This document shows, piece after piece, positions 7,115 to 14,484 of a stretch of DNA of 14,633 nucleotides. Below the pieces are notes generated by a model. That model saw only the letters and a program-made list of their open reading frames with translations, had not been told where the DNA came from and searched no databases. The translations under genes were made by a program, and so were the position numbers. The DNA is from Bacteroidota bacterium (GTDB lineage Bacteria > Bacteroidota > Bacteroidia > Flavobacteriales > Flavobacteriaceae), in contig JAEWKB010000160.1 in NCBI GenBank assembly GCA_023386255.1, forward strand, positions 1 to 14,633, written 5' to 3'. Numbering within the stretch: position 1 is the stretch's first letter; every line of letters starts with the position of its first letter.

Positions 7115-7459
7115 AAGCTGACCTTCAAAAAATCAGGAGACGCAATATTAGATGAGCCTATTGCTGTAGTGCCGAGAGTAAAAGGTACACGCAACAAGAT
7201 AAAGAAAGTATTGATAGGCAAAGGCGAACACTACTACCCGAAAGCGGGTGTGGGGCAGTTCAGCATAGGAAACGGCGAGCTTAAAGTGGGCGACAGGATA
7301 ATAATAAACGGCCCAAGCACCGGCCAGCAGCAGCTTGTAGTTGAGCAGATGCGCGTAAACGGACAGGAAAGCACAACAGCCAGGCCGGGCGACAGGATAA
7401 CGCTTAACCTGCCTTTCAGGATTCGCCTGTCCGACAAGCTTTTTAAAGTTTTAGAATAA
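7115..7459 (+). pseudogene. In-frame continuation of trhO: U32-peptidase C-terminal-like domain, detached or separate short gene
   Basis: After the trhO stop the same frame stays open for 114 codons to TAA at 7457-7459. It begins KLTFKKSGDAILDEPIAV without any intergenic gap. The only standard alternative start is a GTG at 7169, which would give 96 residues. From about 7208 the sequence (IGKGEHYYPKAGVGQF, GELKVGDRIIINGPSTG, FRIRLSDKLFKVLE) resembles the small beta-barrel domain at the C-terminus of U32 family peptidases, a domain also like EF-Tu domain 2. No ATG or recognisable initiation region precedes it. It may be the severed C-terminal domain of a longer TrhO variant (one substitution such as GAA to TAA would do), a separate gene starting at GTG, or be reached by readthrough. 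The pseudogene label is my preferred but uncertain reading. Confidence 0.6.
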
Positions 7460-7479
7460 TATTTAAAAACTTATAAATT

Positions 7480-7508
7480 AAACCTGTACACAAGTGCAGG
7501 TTTTTTTT
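7480..7508 (+). terminator. Rho-independent terminator after trhO and its continuation
   Basis: A 10-bp stem, AAACCTGTAC (7480-7489) with GTGCAGGTTT (7494-7503) including one G-U pair, has an ACAA loop and is followed by a T run to 7508. Its position after 7459, and not after 7114, shows that the transcription unit includes the continuation. Confidence 0.88.
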
Positions 7509-7518
7509 ATGCGCTGTA

Positions 7519-7655
7519 TTCCCCTCCTGTGGAGGGGTGCCCGTAGGGTGGGGTGGTTCTCCCTTCTCCTTCGGAGAGAGGCCGGGGGTGAGGTGATCTG
7601 TAAACATTGTTCAGGACCCACCGCGGCTTTCAGCCACCCCTCCACAGGAGGGGAA
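7519..7655. repeat. Composite inverted intergenic repeat (REP/BIME-like)
   Basis: A 21-bp unit at 7519-7539 (core CCCCTCCTGTGGAGGGG, itself a hairpin) is repeated as an exact reverse complement at 7635-7655. Similarity continues inward in degenerate form: GTGCCCGTAGGGTGGGGTGG on the left against the inverse of the CCCACCGCGGCTTTCAGCCAC stretch on the right. Between them at about 7559-7592 is a different G/C-rich unit containing a TCTCC-TTC-GGAGA hairpin and then GCCGGGGGTGAGG. Elements of this look are dispersed between genes in many Flavobacterium genomes (from memory). An open frame crosses the region but has repeat composition and is not a gene. Confidence 0.75.
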
Positions 7656-7675
7656 GTCGCCTGGAAGAGGCTTTA

Positions 7676-7704
7676 TTGTTTAACACAAAAAAATACTATC
7701 TTTA
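7676..7704 (+). promoter_or_regulatory. Candidate promoter of the ricT-gldH-pbp operon
   Basis: TTG (7676-7678), an 18-base spacer and TATCTTTA (7697-7704) match the TTG ... TAnnTTTG pattern except for the last base. It is the only promoter-like pair I see between the inverted repeat and the start at 7763, leaving a leader of about 50 bases. Confidence 0.55.
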
Positions 7705-7762
7705 CCCACAAAAACGTTTTAAGAACCATAGCGGGCATACCGCGATCTATATATACTAAACT

Positions 7763-8932
7763 ATGGCATGTACAAACTGTTCTACGGGGTCTAAGGACGG
7801 AACCCCAAGAGGATGTAAAAATAATGGCACGTGTGGGACGGACAGTTGTAATAAATTAACAGTTTTTGACTGGCTAAGCAATATGAGCCTTCCCGGCGGC
7901 GAAGCGCCTTTTGATTGTGTAGAGGTGCGCTTTAAGAACGGACGCAAAGAGTTCTACCGAAATACTGAAAAACTTACCCTGAGCATTGGCGACATTGTAG
8001 CTACCGAAGCTTCACCGGGCCATGATATTGGCATTGTAACCCTTACCGGCGAACTGGTAAAGGTGCAGATGAAGAAAAAAGGGGTGAGGGATAATGCCGA
8101 GATCCCTAAGATATACCGCAAGGCATCGCAAAAGGATATCGACATATGGAGTGCGGCACGCGACAAGGAAGAGCCAATGAAGGTGATAGCCCGTGAAATT
8201 GCTATCAGGCTTAAGCTGGAAATGAAAATATCAGATATTGAGTTCCAGGGAGACGGGTCAAAGGCCACTTTCTATTACACGGCTAATGACCGTGTAGATT
8301 TTCGCCAGCTTATCAAGGATTTCGCACGTGAGTTCAGCACCCGTATCGAAATGAAGCAGGTAGGTTTCCGACAGGAAGCGTCACGTTTGGGGGGCATAGG
8401 CTCCTGCGGGCGTGAGCTTTGCTGCTCTACCTGGCTTACAGATTTCCGCAGCGTTAATACCTCTGCAGCGCGCTACCAGCAGCTGTCGCTAAACCCGCAA
8501 AAGCTTGCAGGGCAGTGCGGAAAGCTGAAATGCTGCCTTAACTATGAATTGGACACTTATCTGGATGCGCTTAAAGGCATGCCGGATATGGACACTAAGG
8601 TATATACCGAAAAAGGCGACGCCTACTGCCAAAAGGTGGATATATTTAAAGGCCTGATGTGGTTTGCTTATGCTAACGATACAGCCCACTGGCATGTAAT
8701 AAATGCTGAGCAGGTGAAGGAGATTGTGGCGCTTAACAAGCAAAAGCAGCGTATTGCAGCCCTTGAGGATTATGCGGTGGAAGCACCGGCACCGGAGGTT
8801 GAAAAAACCTTCCAGAACGCTATGGGCCAGGACAGCCTTACACGCTTTGACACACCTAAGAAAAAGAAGAACAACAACAAGAACAATAAAAGACGTAAAC
8901 ACTCAAACGACAAAAATGCTCCGAAAAAATAG
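7763..8932 (+). CDS. PSP1 domain protein, RicT (YaaT) homologue
   Basis: A 389-residue cytoplasmic protein. The PSP1 domain occupies roughly residues 50-300, with the conserved Cys blocks GSCGRELCCSTW (Cys215, 220, 221) and GQCGKLKCCLNYE (Cys252, 257, 258). In Bacillus the homologue RicT/YaaT is part of an Fe-S-containing complex that promotes RNase Y-dependent mRNA maturation; the Bacteroidota role is not established. The N-terminal 31 residues carry five more Cys (3, 6, 18, 24, 29), an extension that looks like another metal-binding segment. The C-terminus is a basic Lys/Asn-rich tail that may bind nucleic acid. The last 17 bases overlap the start of gldH, so the two are co-translated. Confidence 0.9.
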   Translation: MACTNCSTGSKDGTPRGCKNNGTCGTDSCNKLTVFDWLSNMSLPGGEAPFDCVEVRFKNGRKEFYRNTEKLTLSIGDIVATEASPGHDIGIVTLTGELVKVQMKKKGVRDNAEIPKIYRKASQKDIDIWSAARDKEEPMKVIAREIAIRLKLEMKISDIEFQGDGSKATFYYTANDRVDFRQLIKDFAREFSTRIEMKQVGFRQEASRLGGIGSCGRELCCSTWLTDFRSVNTSAARYQQLSLNPQKLAGQCGKLKCCLNYELDTYLDALKGMPDMDTKVYTEKGDAYCQKVDIFKGLMWFAYANDTAHWHVINAEQVKEIVALNKQKQRIAALEDYAVEAPAPEVEKTFQNAMGQDSLTRFDTPKKKKNNNKNNKRRKHSNDKNAPKK

Positions 8933-9407
8933 CATCTTACTGTTGGCCGCTTCAATGCTCCTTTTTGTATCGTGCGATAAAAAAAGGGTTTTTGACGAGT
9001 ACAAGAACCTGGACGGCAAGTGGAACAAAGACAGTATTGTTTCCTTTGAAATAGACCAGAAGGATACGGTGTCGCGCTACAACATCTTTGTAAACATAAG
9101 GAACAACAATAGCTATCCGTATAGTAATTTATTCCTTATTGTAGAGATGCAGCAGCCGGGTACAAAGCTTACCAAGGTGGACACGCTGGAGTACCAGATG
9201 GCCAATCCTGACGGCAGCCTGATGGGCGAAGGTTTTACCGATGTAAAGGAAAGCAAGCTGTGGTACAAGGAGAATGTGCATTTCCCTAAACCGGGCAAGT
9301 ACAGGTTCAATATTATGCATGCCATGAGGCAAACCGGTAAGGTGCCCGGCGTACAGGTGCTTGAAGGGGTTACAGATGTAGGTTTAAGGATTGAGTCAAC
9401 AAAATAA
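8916..9407 (+). CDS. gldH: Gliding motility lipoprotein GldH
   Basis: The start is the ATG at 8916 inside the end of the upstream gene, giving 163 residues. The N-terminus is a lipoprotein signal (MLRKNSILLLAASMLLFVSC, lipidation at Cys20). The body matches GldH: CDKKRVFDEYKNLDGKWNKD, a beta-sandwich-like FNIFVNIRNN-type segment (here YNIFVNIRNNNSYPYSNLFL), and the tail GVTDVGLRIE. GldH is one of the lipoproteins needed for gliding in Flavobacterium johnsoniae, in the type IX secretion/gliding machinery of the envelope; its molecular role is not known. It is the middle gene of a tight operon, 2 bases before the PBP gene. Confidence 0.93.
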   Translation: MLRKNSILLLAASMLLFVSCDKKRVFDEYKNLDGKWNKDSIVSFEIDQKDTVSRYNIFVNIRNNNSYPYSNLFLIVEMQQPGTKLTKVDTLEYQMANPDGSLMGEGFTDVKESKLWYKENVHFPKPGKYRFNIMHAMRQTGKVPGVQVLEGVTDVGLRIESTK

Positions 9408-9409
9408 CT

Positions 9410-11737
9410 ATGGCAAAAAAGAATAACAGCACACAGGTTAAAGACAGTTCATATTACGTAAAAAAGTTCTGGAAGATCTTCGGGATCGGGTTTTTAGCTC
9501 TCATCCTGTTCTTCCTGCTGGCATCGTGGGGTGTTTTTGGTAAAATGCCTTCGTTTGACCAGCTTGAGAATCCCGATAGTAATGTAGCTACAGAGATTAT
9601 ATCATCTGACGGCGAAACCATAGGTAAGTTCTACCTTGAAAACCGTACGCCTGTAAAGTATGAAGACCTGCCGAAACACCTGGTTGATGCGCTTATATCT
9701 ACCGAAGATGAACGTTTTTACGACCACTCGGGCATAGATGCCAAAGGTACATTAAGGGCGGCAGTAACACTGGGTAGCAGCGGGGGTGCCAGTACCATAA
9801 CACAGCAGCTGGCCAAGAACCTTTTCCACGGCGAGGGTTCAAGGTTTTTCCTTTTCAGGATAGTCCAGAAAGCCAAGGAATGGATTATTGCTACACGCCT
9901 GGAAAGGCAGTACACCAAGCAGGAAATCATAGCAATGTACCTTAATACGGTTGATTTTGTGAACAATGCGGTGGGTATTCGCTCGGCTGCAAAAATATAC
10001 TTTGGCAAAGAACCAAAAGACCTTAAGGTAGAAGAGGCTGCTGTACTTGTGGGGATGCTGAAGAACCCGTCGCTGTACAACCCTAATAAGGCATCAAGAA
10101 AACAGATTGTTTTTGACAGGAGGAATACGGTACTGGGCCAGATGGTAAAGAACGGCAAGCTGGAAGAGGCTGAAAAGGAACGGTTGGCAAAGGAACCGGT
10201 GAGGATAAACTTCAGTCCGGAAAGCCATAAGGAAGGCATAGCTACTTATTTCCGTGAATACTTGCGTGATTTCATGAAGAAATGGGTAAAAGACAACCCT
10301 AAGAAAGACGGCAGCGGGGAGTATGACATTTACCGTGACGGACTTAAAATATACACTACTATCGATTCCCGCATGCAAAAGTATGCCGAAGAAGCGGTAG
10401 ATGAGCACCTTGCCAACCTGCAGGAGGAGTTTTTCATCCAGCAGAAAAAGAACAAGAACGCACCTTTTATCAATATTTCGGAAGCAGAGACTAAAAAAAT
10501 ATTAGACCGGTCCATGAAGAACTCTGAGCGTTGGAGGATCATGGAAGAAAAAGGTTTTGACGAGGATGATATTATAAAATCTTTTGGTGTTAAAACGGAA
10601 ATGACAGTATTTACCTGGAAGGGTGAAAAAGACACGATAATGACCCCGATGGATTCTATAAGGTACTATAAGCACTTCCTGCAAACAGGTTTAATGTCTA
10701 TGGAGCCTCAAACAGGCCACGTTAAAGCATGGGTGGGAGGTATAAATTATAAACATTTCCAGTACGACCATGTGGCACAGGGAGCAAGGCAGGTAGGTTC
10801 CACTTTCAAGCCGTTTGTTTATGCTGCTGCTATTGAGCAATTGAAAATATCTCCGTGCGATTCGGTTATCGATTCGCCCTTCAGCATGCCCAAAGGAAAA
10901 TATGGTATAGATAAAGACTGGCATCCGCAAAATTCCGATGGTCAGTTCCGTGGCCAGGTTACCTATAAAAAGGCGCTTGCACTTTCAATTAATACGGTTT
11001 CGGCTAAGCTTATAGACAGGATTGGCCCTAAACCCGTAGTTGACCTAACTAAAAATTTAGGCGTTAACTCTGAAATTCCCGAGCAACCTGCCATAGCGCT
11101 AGGCGCTGTAGAGATTACGGTAAGCGACATGGTGGCGGCCTACAGTACATTTGCCAACCAGGGAATGTATGTTAAGCCAACTGTTATTTCTAAAATAGAA
11201 GACAAAAACGGCGTATTGCTGTACCAGCAAACCTCTGAAACACATGAAGTGCTAAGCAAAGACATAGCCTATGCAGTAATAAAACTGCTTGAAGGCGTTA
11301 CCGAAAGCGGCTCAGGCGCGCGCCTTAAGTGGGGCGGAGGCGGAGGCGGTGCCGGTTATGACCGTATGACGGGATATCCGTACGCTATCATTAATCCTAT
11401 AGCAGGTAAAACAGGTACTACACAAAACCAGTCTGACGGTTGGTTTGTAGGTATGGTTCCTAACCTTGCTACAGGTGTTTGGGTAGGAAATGAAGACCGC
11501 TCAGCACACTTTAAAAGCCTTACCTACGGGCAGGGTGCTATTATGGCGCTGCCTATCTGGGGGCTTTACATGAAAAAGTGCTATTCGGATGATGATATGG
11601 TCTTTAAGGTTTCTGAAAAACCGTTTGAGCGGCCTGCTAATCTTTCAATTAAGGTTGATTGCTGGGCCAGGCCTGTTGTAAAAGATACAACCGCGGTTGA
11701 CAGCACAACTTTAAGTACCGACGACTTTGATTTTTAA
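9410..11737 (+). CDS. Class A penicillin-binding protein 1A (bifunctional transglycosylase/transpeptidase)
   Basis: A 775-residue inner-membrane enzyme that polymerises and cross-links peptidoglycan. A cytoplasmic N-terminus is followed by one membrane helix at about 22-42. The GT51 glycosyltransferase domain shows STEDERFYDHSGID (catalytic Glu99) and GGASTITQQLAKNLF (about 125-139). The transpeptidase domain has the three expected motifs: STFK with catalytic Ser464, SIN at 526-528 and KTG at 667-669 (GKTGTTQNQSDGWF). A run of six Gly (encoded by a GGAGGC-type hexamer repeat near 11335) lies shortly before KTG. It is the last gene of the ricT-gldH operon and has a strong terminator 5 bases after the stop. 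Confidence 0.97.
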   Translation: MAKKNNSTQVKDSSYYVKKFWKIFGIGFLALILFFLLASWGVFGKMPSFDQLENPDSNVATEIISSDGETIGKFYLENRTPVKYEDLPKHLVDALISTEDERFYDHSGIDAKGTLRAAVTLGSSGGASTITQQLAKNLFHGEGSRFFLFRIVQKAKEWIIATRLERQYTKQEIIAMYLNTVDFVNNAVGIRSAAKIYFGKEPKDLKVEEAAVLVGMLKNPSLYNPNKASRKQIVFDRRNTVLGQMVKNGKLEEAEKERLAKEPVRINFSPESHKEGIATYFREYLRDFMKKWVKDNPKKDGSGEYDIYRDGLKIYTTIDSRMQKYAEEAVDEHLANLQEEFFIQQKKNKNAPFINISEAETKKILDRSMKNSERWRIMEEKGFDEDDIIKSFGVKTEMTVFTWKGEKDTIMTPMDSIRYYKHFLQTGLMSMEPQTGHVKAWVGGINYKHFQYDHVAQGARQVGSTFKPFVYAAAIEQLKISPCDSVIDSPFSMPKGKYGIDKDWHPQNSDGQFRGQVTYKKALALSINTVSAKLIDRIGPKPVVDLTKNLGVNSEIPEQPAIALGAVEITVSDMVAAYSTFANQGMYVKPTVISKIEDKNGVLLYQQTSETHEVLSKDIAYAVIKLLEGVTESGSGARLKWGGGGGGAGYDRMTGYPYAIINPIAGKTGTTQNQSDGWFVGMVPNLATGVWVGNEDRSAHFKSLTYGQGAIMALPIWGLYMKKCYSDDDMVFKVSEKPFERPANLSIKVDCWARPVVKDTTAVDSTTLSTDDFDF

Positions 11738-11742
11738 TAAGG

Positions 11743-11769
11743 AACGCCTTCTTTTGAAGGCGTTTTTTT
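11743..11769 (+). terminator. Rho-independent terminator of the ricT-gldH-pbp operon
   Basis: A perfect 9-bp stem AACGCCTTC / GAAGGCGTT with a TTTT loop is followed by a run of Ts. Confidence 0.93.
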
Positions 11770-11802
11770 ATATATTTATGCACAGAAACTAAAATATATT
11801 GT

Positions 11803-12504
11803 ATGATTAATAAAAAAGTACAAAACGTTGAGGAAGCGCTGCATGACATCCAGGACGGCATGACGATTATGCTGGGTGGCTTTGGCCTGTGTGGCATTCC
11901 GGAAAATAGTATTGCAGAATTGGTGAAGAAGGGAACAACCAATCTTACCTGCATTTCTAACAATGCGGGGGTGGATGATTTCGGGCTTGGGCTTCTGCTT
12001 CAAAAGAAACAGATAAAGAAAATGATATCATCTTACGTGGGCGAGAATGCCGAGTTTGAGCGCCAGATGCTTAGTGGCGAACTTGAGGTGGAGCTTACCC
12101 CTCAGGGTACCCTGGCGGAGAAATGCCGTGCAGCACAGGCCGGTATACCTGCATTCTATACTCCGGCAGGCTACGGTACCGAAGTGGCTGAAGGCAAAGA
12201 AGCACGCGAGTTCAACGGGAAGATGCACATACTGGAAGAAGCCTATAAAGCCGATTTCGCTATTGTAAAAGCATGGAAAGGCGATGAAGCCGGAAACCTG
12301 ATATTTAAAGGTACCGCCCGCAACTTTAACTCCTGCATGGCCGGTGCGGCAAAAATAACTATTGCCGAAGTGGAAGAGCTTGTGCCTGCAGGCGAGCTTG
12401 ACCCGAACCAGATACACATTCCGGGTATTTTCGTGAAAAGAATATTCAAAGGGGAGAAGTATGAGAAACGAATTGAGCAACGTACAACCCGTAAACGCAG
12501 TTAA
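11803..12504 (+). CDS. scoA: Succinyl-CoA:3-ketoacid CoA-transferase subunit A
   Basis: A 233-residue cytoplasmic subunit of the two-gene CoA-transferase that moves CoA from succinyl-CoA to acetoacetate in ketone-body and short-chain acid use. The glycine-rich CoA-binding motif [10 protein letters not shown] is at residues 25-34. Other family blocks are [41 protein letters not shown], and [25 protein letters not shown]. Length is typical for the A subunit. Two bases separate it from the B subunit gene, so the pair is an operon; its promoter must lie in the short space after the PBP terminator, where I see only a weak TATATTTA (11771-11778). Confidence 0.96.
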   Translation: MINKKVQNVEEALHDIQDGMTIMLGGFGLCGIPENSIAELVKKGTTNLTCISNNAGVDDFGLGLLLQKKQIKKMISSYVGENAEFERQMLSGELEVELTPQGTLAEKCRAAQAGIPAFYTPAGYGTEVAEGKEAREFNGKMHILEEAYKADFAIVKAWKGDEAGNLIFKGTARNFNSCMAGAAKITIAEVEELVPAGELDPNQIHIPGIFVKRIFKGEKYEKRIEQRTTRKRS

Positions 12505-12506
12505 TC

Positions 12507-13166
12507 ATGGCATTAGGAAAAGAAGATATAGCGAAAAGGATAGCAAAAGAAGTTAAGGACGGTTATTTTGTTAACCTGGGCATTGGTATACCTACTCTGG
12601 TGGCCAATTACGTGCGTGAGGACATTTCGGTTGAGTTCCAGAGTGAGAATGGAGTATTAGGCATGGGCCCTTTCCCTTTTGAAGGTGAGGAAGATGCCGA
12701 TGTTATTAACGCCGGGAAACAAACCATAACTACTATGCCGGGCGCCTCATTTTTTGATTCGGCAACCAGTTTTGGTATGATACGCGGCCAGCACGTTGAC
12801 CTTACTATCCTGGGTGCTATGGAAGTGGCCGAGAACGGCGACATCGCCAATTGGAAAATTCCCGGAAAAATGGTGAAAGGCATGGGCGGCGCAATGGATC
12901 TTGTGGCATCGGCCGAAAACATTATTGTGGCTATGATGCACGTAAACAAAGCAGGGGAGTCCAAGCTTTTAAAGCGCTGCTCGCTGCCGCTTACAGGCGT
13001 AGGCTGCGTAAAGAAAGTAGTGACCGAGCTGGCTGTGCTTGAAATTGTTCCTGAAGGCTTTAAGCTGTTAGAACGCGCTCCGGGCGTAACTGTAGAAGAT
13101 ATCAAAAATGCCACTGAAGGCAACCTAATCATAGAAGGCGATATACCGGAAATGGTAATAGATTAA
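12507..13166 (+). CDS. scoB: Succinyl-CoA:3-ketoacid CoA-transferase subunit B
   Basis: A 219-residue catalytic subunit, partner of the preceding gene. NLGIGIPTLVANYV at about 23-36 is followed by FQSENGVLGMGP, where Glu47 is the residue that forms the glutamyl-CoA thioester in this family. The GMGGAMDLVASA block and the tail TEGNLIIEGDIPEM are typical of the B subunit. Substrate preference within the acetoacetate/3-oxoacid group cannot be fixed by sequence reading. A strong terminator follows 5 bases after the stop. Confidence 0.96.
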   Translation: MALGKEDIAKRIAKEVKDGYFVNLGIGIPTLVANYVREDISVEFQSENGVLGMGPFPFEGEEDADVINAGKQTITTMPGASFFDSATSFGMIRGQHVDLTILGAMEVAENGDIANWKIPGKMVKGMGGAMDLVASAENIIVAMMHVNKAGESKLLKRCSLPLTGVGCVKKVVTELAVLEIVPEGFKLLERAPGVTVEDIKNATEGNLIIEGDIPEMVID

Positions 13167-13171
13167 GTAAG

Positions 13172-13198
13172 AAACCCTGCTCATCAGCAGGGTTTTTT
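13172..13198 (+). terminator. Rho-independent terminator of scoAB
   Basis: A perfect 10-bp stem AAACCCTGCT / AGCAGGGTTT with a CATC loop is followed by Ts. It lies between the convergent scoB and threonine dehydrogenase genes; the minus-strand side is only weakly T-rich. Confidence 0.93.
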
Positions 13199-13210
13199 AT
13201 TTCTAGTCAG

Positions 13211-13227
13211 CCTGAGCTTGTCGAAGG
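13211..13227. repeat. Short dispersed intergenic motif (CCTGAGCTTGTCGAAGG)
   Basis: This 17-base string is, from memory, a common interspersed repeat core in intergenic DNA of Bacteroidota and other bacteria. It occurs once here, in the convergent space between scoB and the threonine dehydrogenase gene, as expected for such elements. Only one copy is present, so the repeat status is not shown by the window. Confidence 0.45.
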
Positions 13228-13254
13228 CCTACTCTGATTATTTAAGGTGAAGAA

Positions 13255-14202
13255 CTACTCCTGCAATTCCCTCAAATGTTCCAGCATATCAGCAGTCATG
13301 GCATCAAGGTCAAAGTTATGCTTCCAGCCCCAGTCCTGCCTTGCGCTGCTGTCGTCAATGCTCTGCGGCCAGCTGTCGGCAATTTTTTGGCGGAAATCCG
13401 GAGCATAATCAATGGTAAAATCCGGAATGTGTTTTTGTATGGCTTCAGTAATTTCCTTAGGCGTAAAATCCATCGCCGAAAGATTGTATGATGAACGTAT
13501 CTTTATGTTTTCGGCAGGTGCCTGCATAATTTCAACAGTGGCACGTATCGCATCATTCATGTACATCATGGGCAGGCGCGTATCCTCACTTAAAAAGCAG
13601 GTGTATTTATTGTCGCTCAGGGCTTTATGGTAAATATCAACAGCATAATCGGTAGTGCCGCCGCCCGGAGGGGTAGACCAGCTTATAAGGCCGGGGTAAC
13701 GTATGCTGCGCACGTCTACGCCGTAGATGTTATGGTAGTATTCGCACCAGCGCTCGCCTGACTGTTTTGAGATTCCATAAACTGTAGATGGCTCCATAAC
13801 AGTATATTGAGGGGTATTTTGCTTGGGTGTAGTAGGGCCGAAAACAGCTATGCTGCTGGGCCAGAATATCTTCTTTATCTTTCCGGCTTTGGCAAGGTTC
13901 AGCACGTGGAAAAGCGAGTTCATGTTCAGGTCCCAGGCAAAGGCGGGGTTCTTCTCGGCTGTAGCCGAAAGCAAAGCCGCCATAAGGTACACTTCATCAA
14001 CGTTATACTTCTCTATAACTGTTTCTATCTGGTTAAAGTCCAGGGCATTGACAACTTCAAACGGACCCGAAGCAACAAATTCAGGCGTACCTTTGCGGAC
14101 GTCAGAGGCAATAACTTTATCTTTTCCGTAAACCTCTCGAAGCTTTTTGGTTAGCTCGGTGCCAATTTGCCCGCAGGCGCCAATGATAAGGACAGTGCTC
14201 AT
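13255..14202 (-). CDS. L-threonine 3-dehydrogenase, epimerase-like (extended SDR) type
   Basis: A 315-residue NAD-dependent enzyme expected to oxidise L-threonine to 2-amino-3-ketobutyrate, the first step of threonine breakdown to glycine and acetyl-CoA. The Rossmann motif GACGQIG is at residues 8-14. The catalytic pair of the SDR fold is in VYGISK (Tyr142, Lys146), preceded by PSSIAVFGP (Ser116/117). The segment STPPGGGTTDYAV (about 176-188) is a hallmark of the short-chain threonine dehydrogenases related to UDP-galactose 4-epimerase, as known from Flavobacterium frigidimaris, and separates them from the zinc-dependent form and from sugar epimerases. No kbl gene (2-amino-3-ketobutyrate CoA ligase) is adjacent in the window. 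Confidence 0.92.
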   Translation of the reverse strand: MSTVLIIGACGQIGTELTKKLREVYGKDKVIASDVRKGTPEFVASGPFEVVNALDFNQIETVIEKYNVDEVYLMAALLSATAEKNPAFAWDLNMNSLFHVLNLAKAGKIKKIFWPSSIAVFGPTTPKQNTPQYTVMEPSTVYGISKQSGERWCEYYHNIYGVDVRSIRYPGLISWSTPPGGGTTDYAVDIYHKALSDNKYTCFLSEDTRLPMMYMNDAIRATVEIMQAPAENIKIRSSYNLSAMDFTPKEITEAIQKHIPDFTIDYAPDFRQKIADSWPQSIDDSSARQDWGWKHNFDLDAMTADMLEHLRELQE

Positions 14203-14221
14203 AGTGTGTGTTTATGCAATG

Positions 14222-14229
14222 CAAATATA
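14222..14229 (-). promoter_or_regulatory. Candidate promoter of the threonine dehydrogenase gene, -7 element
   Basis: On the minus strand TATATTTG matches TAnnTTTG 19 bases before the start codon. A TTG lies upstream at a somewhat short spacing of about 15 bases, so the -33 element is uncertain. Confidence 0.6.
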
Positions 14230-14484
14230 ACGTTTTCAAAATATCAATTTTACTACTTTAACTGGTGTTTGTAACACTTTTTTGCGAAATTGTGATTTGA
14301 TTTTACGTTTAAATAAATATCCTTTAAATTTCCGCAACTGCTTTGCTCTGAGGTTTGTAAGTAAATACCTGCGGGATTAGGTGTATAAAATAGTTGATAA
14401 GTTGTGCAGCAAAAAAGTTAGCCATGCCTAAATTTTTACAACCTTGCCAAGGGTAACACAATCAATAACTTAATACTGTTTTTT

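Noticed and set aside
7519..7655. Possible CRISPR or insertion-sequence end
   Set aside because: Only two copies in inverted orientation, no regular spacers, no transposase and no target-site duplication seen.
7494..7859. Open frame across the terminator, inverted repeats and the start of the ricT-like gene
   Set aside because: It begins inside a terminator T tract and its composition is that of the intergenic repeats; no protein-like conservation signal.
8724..8915. Longer version of gldH starting within the ricT-like gene
   Set aside because: The upstream part is a shadow frame of the Lys/Asn-rich tail; the lipoprotein signal peptide fixes the start at 8916.
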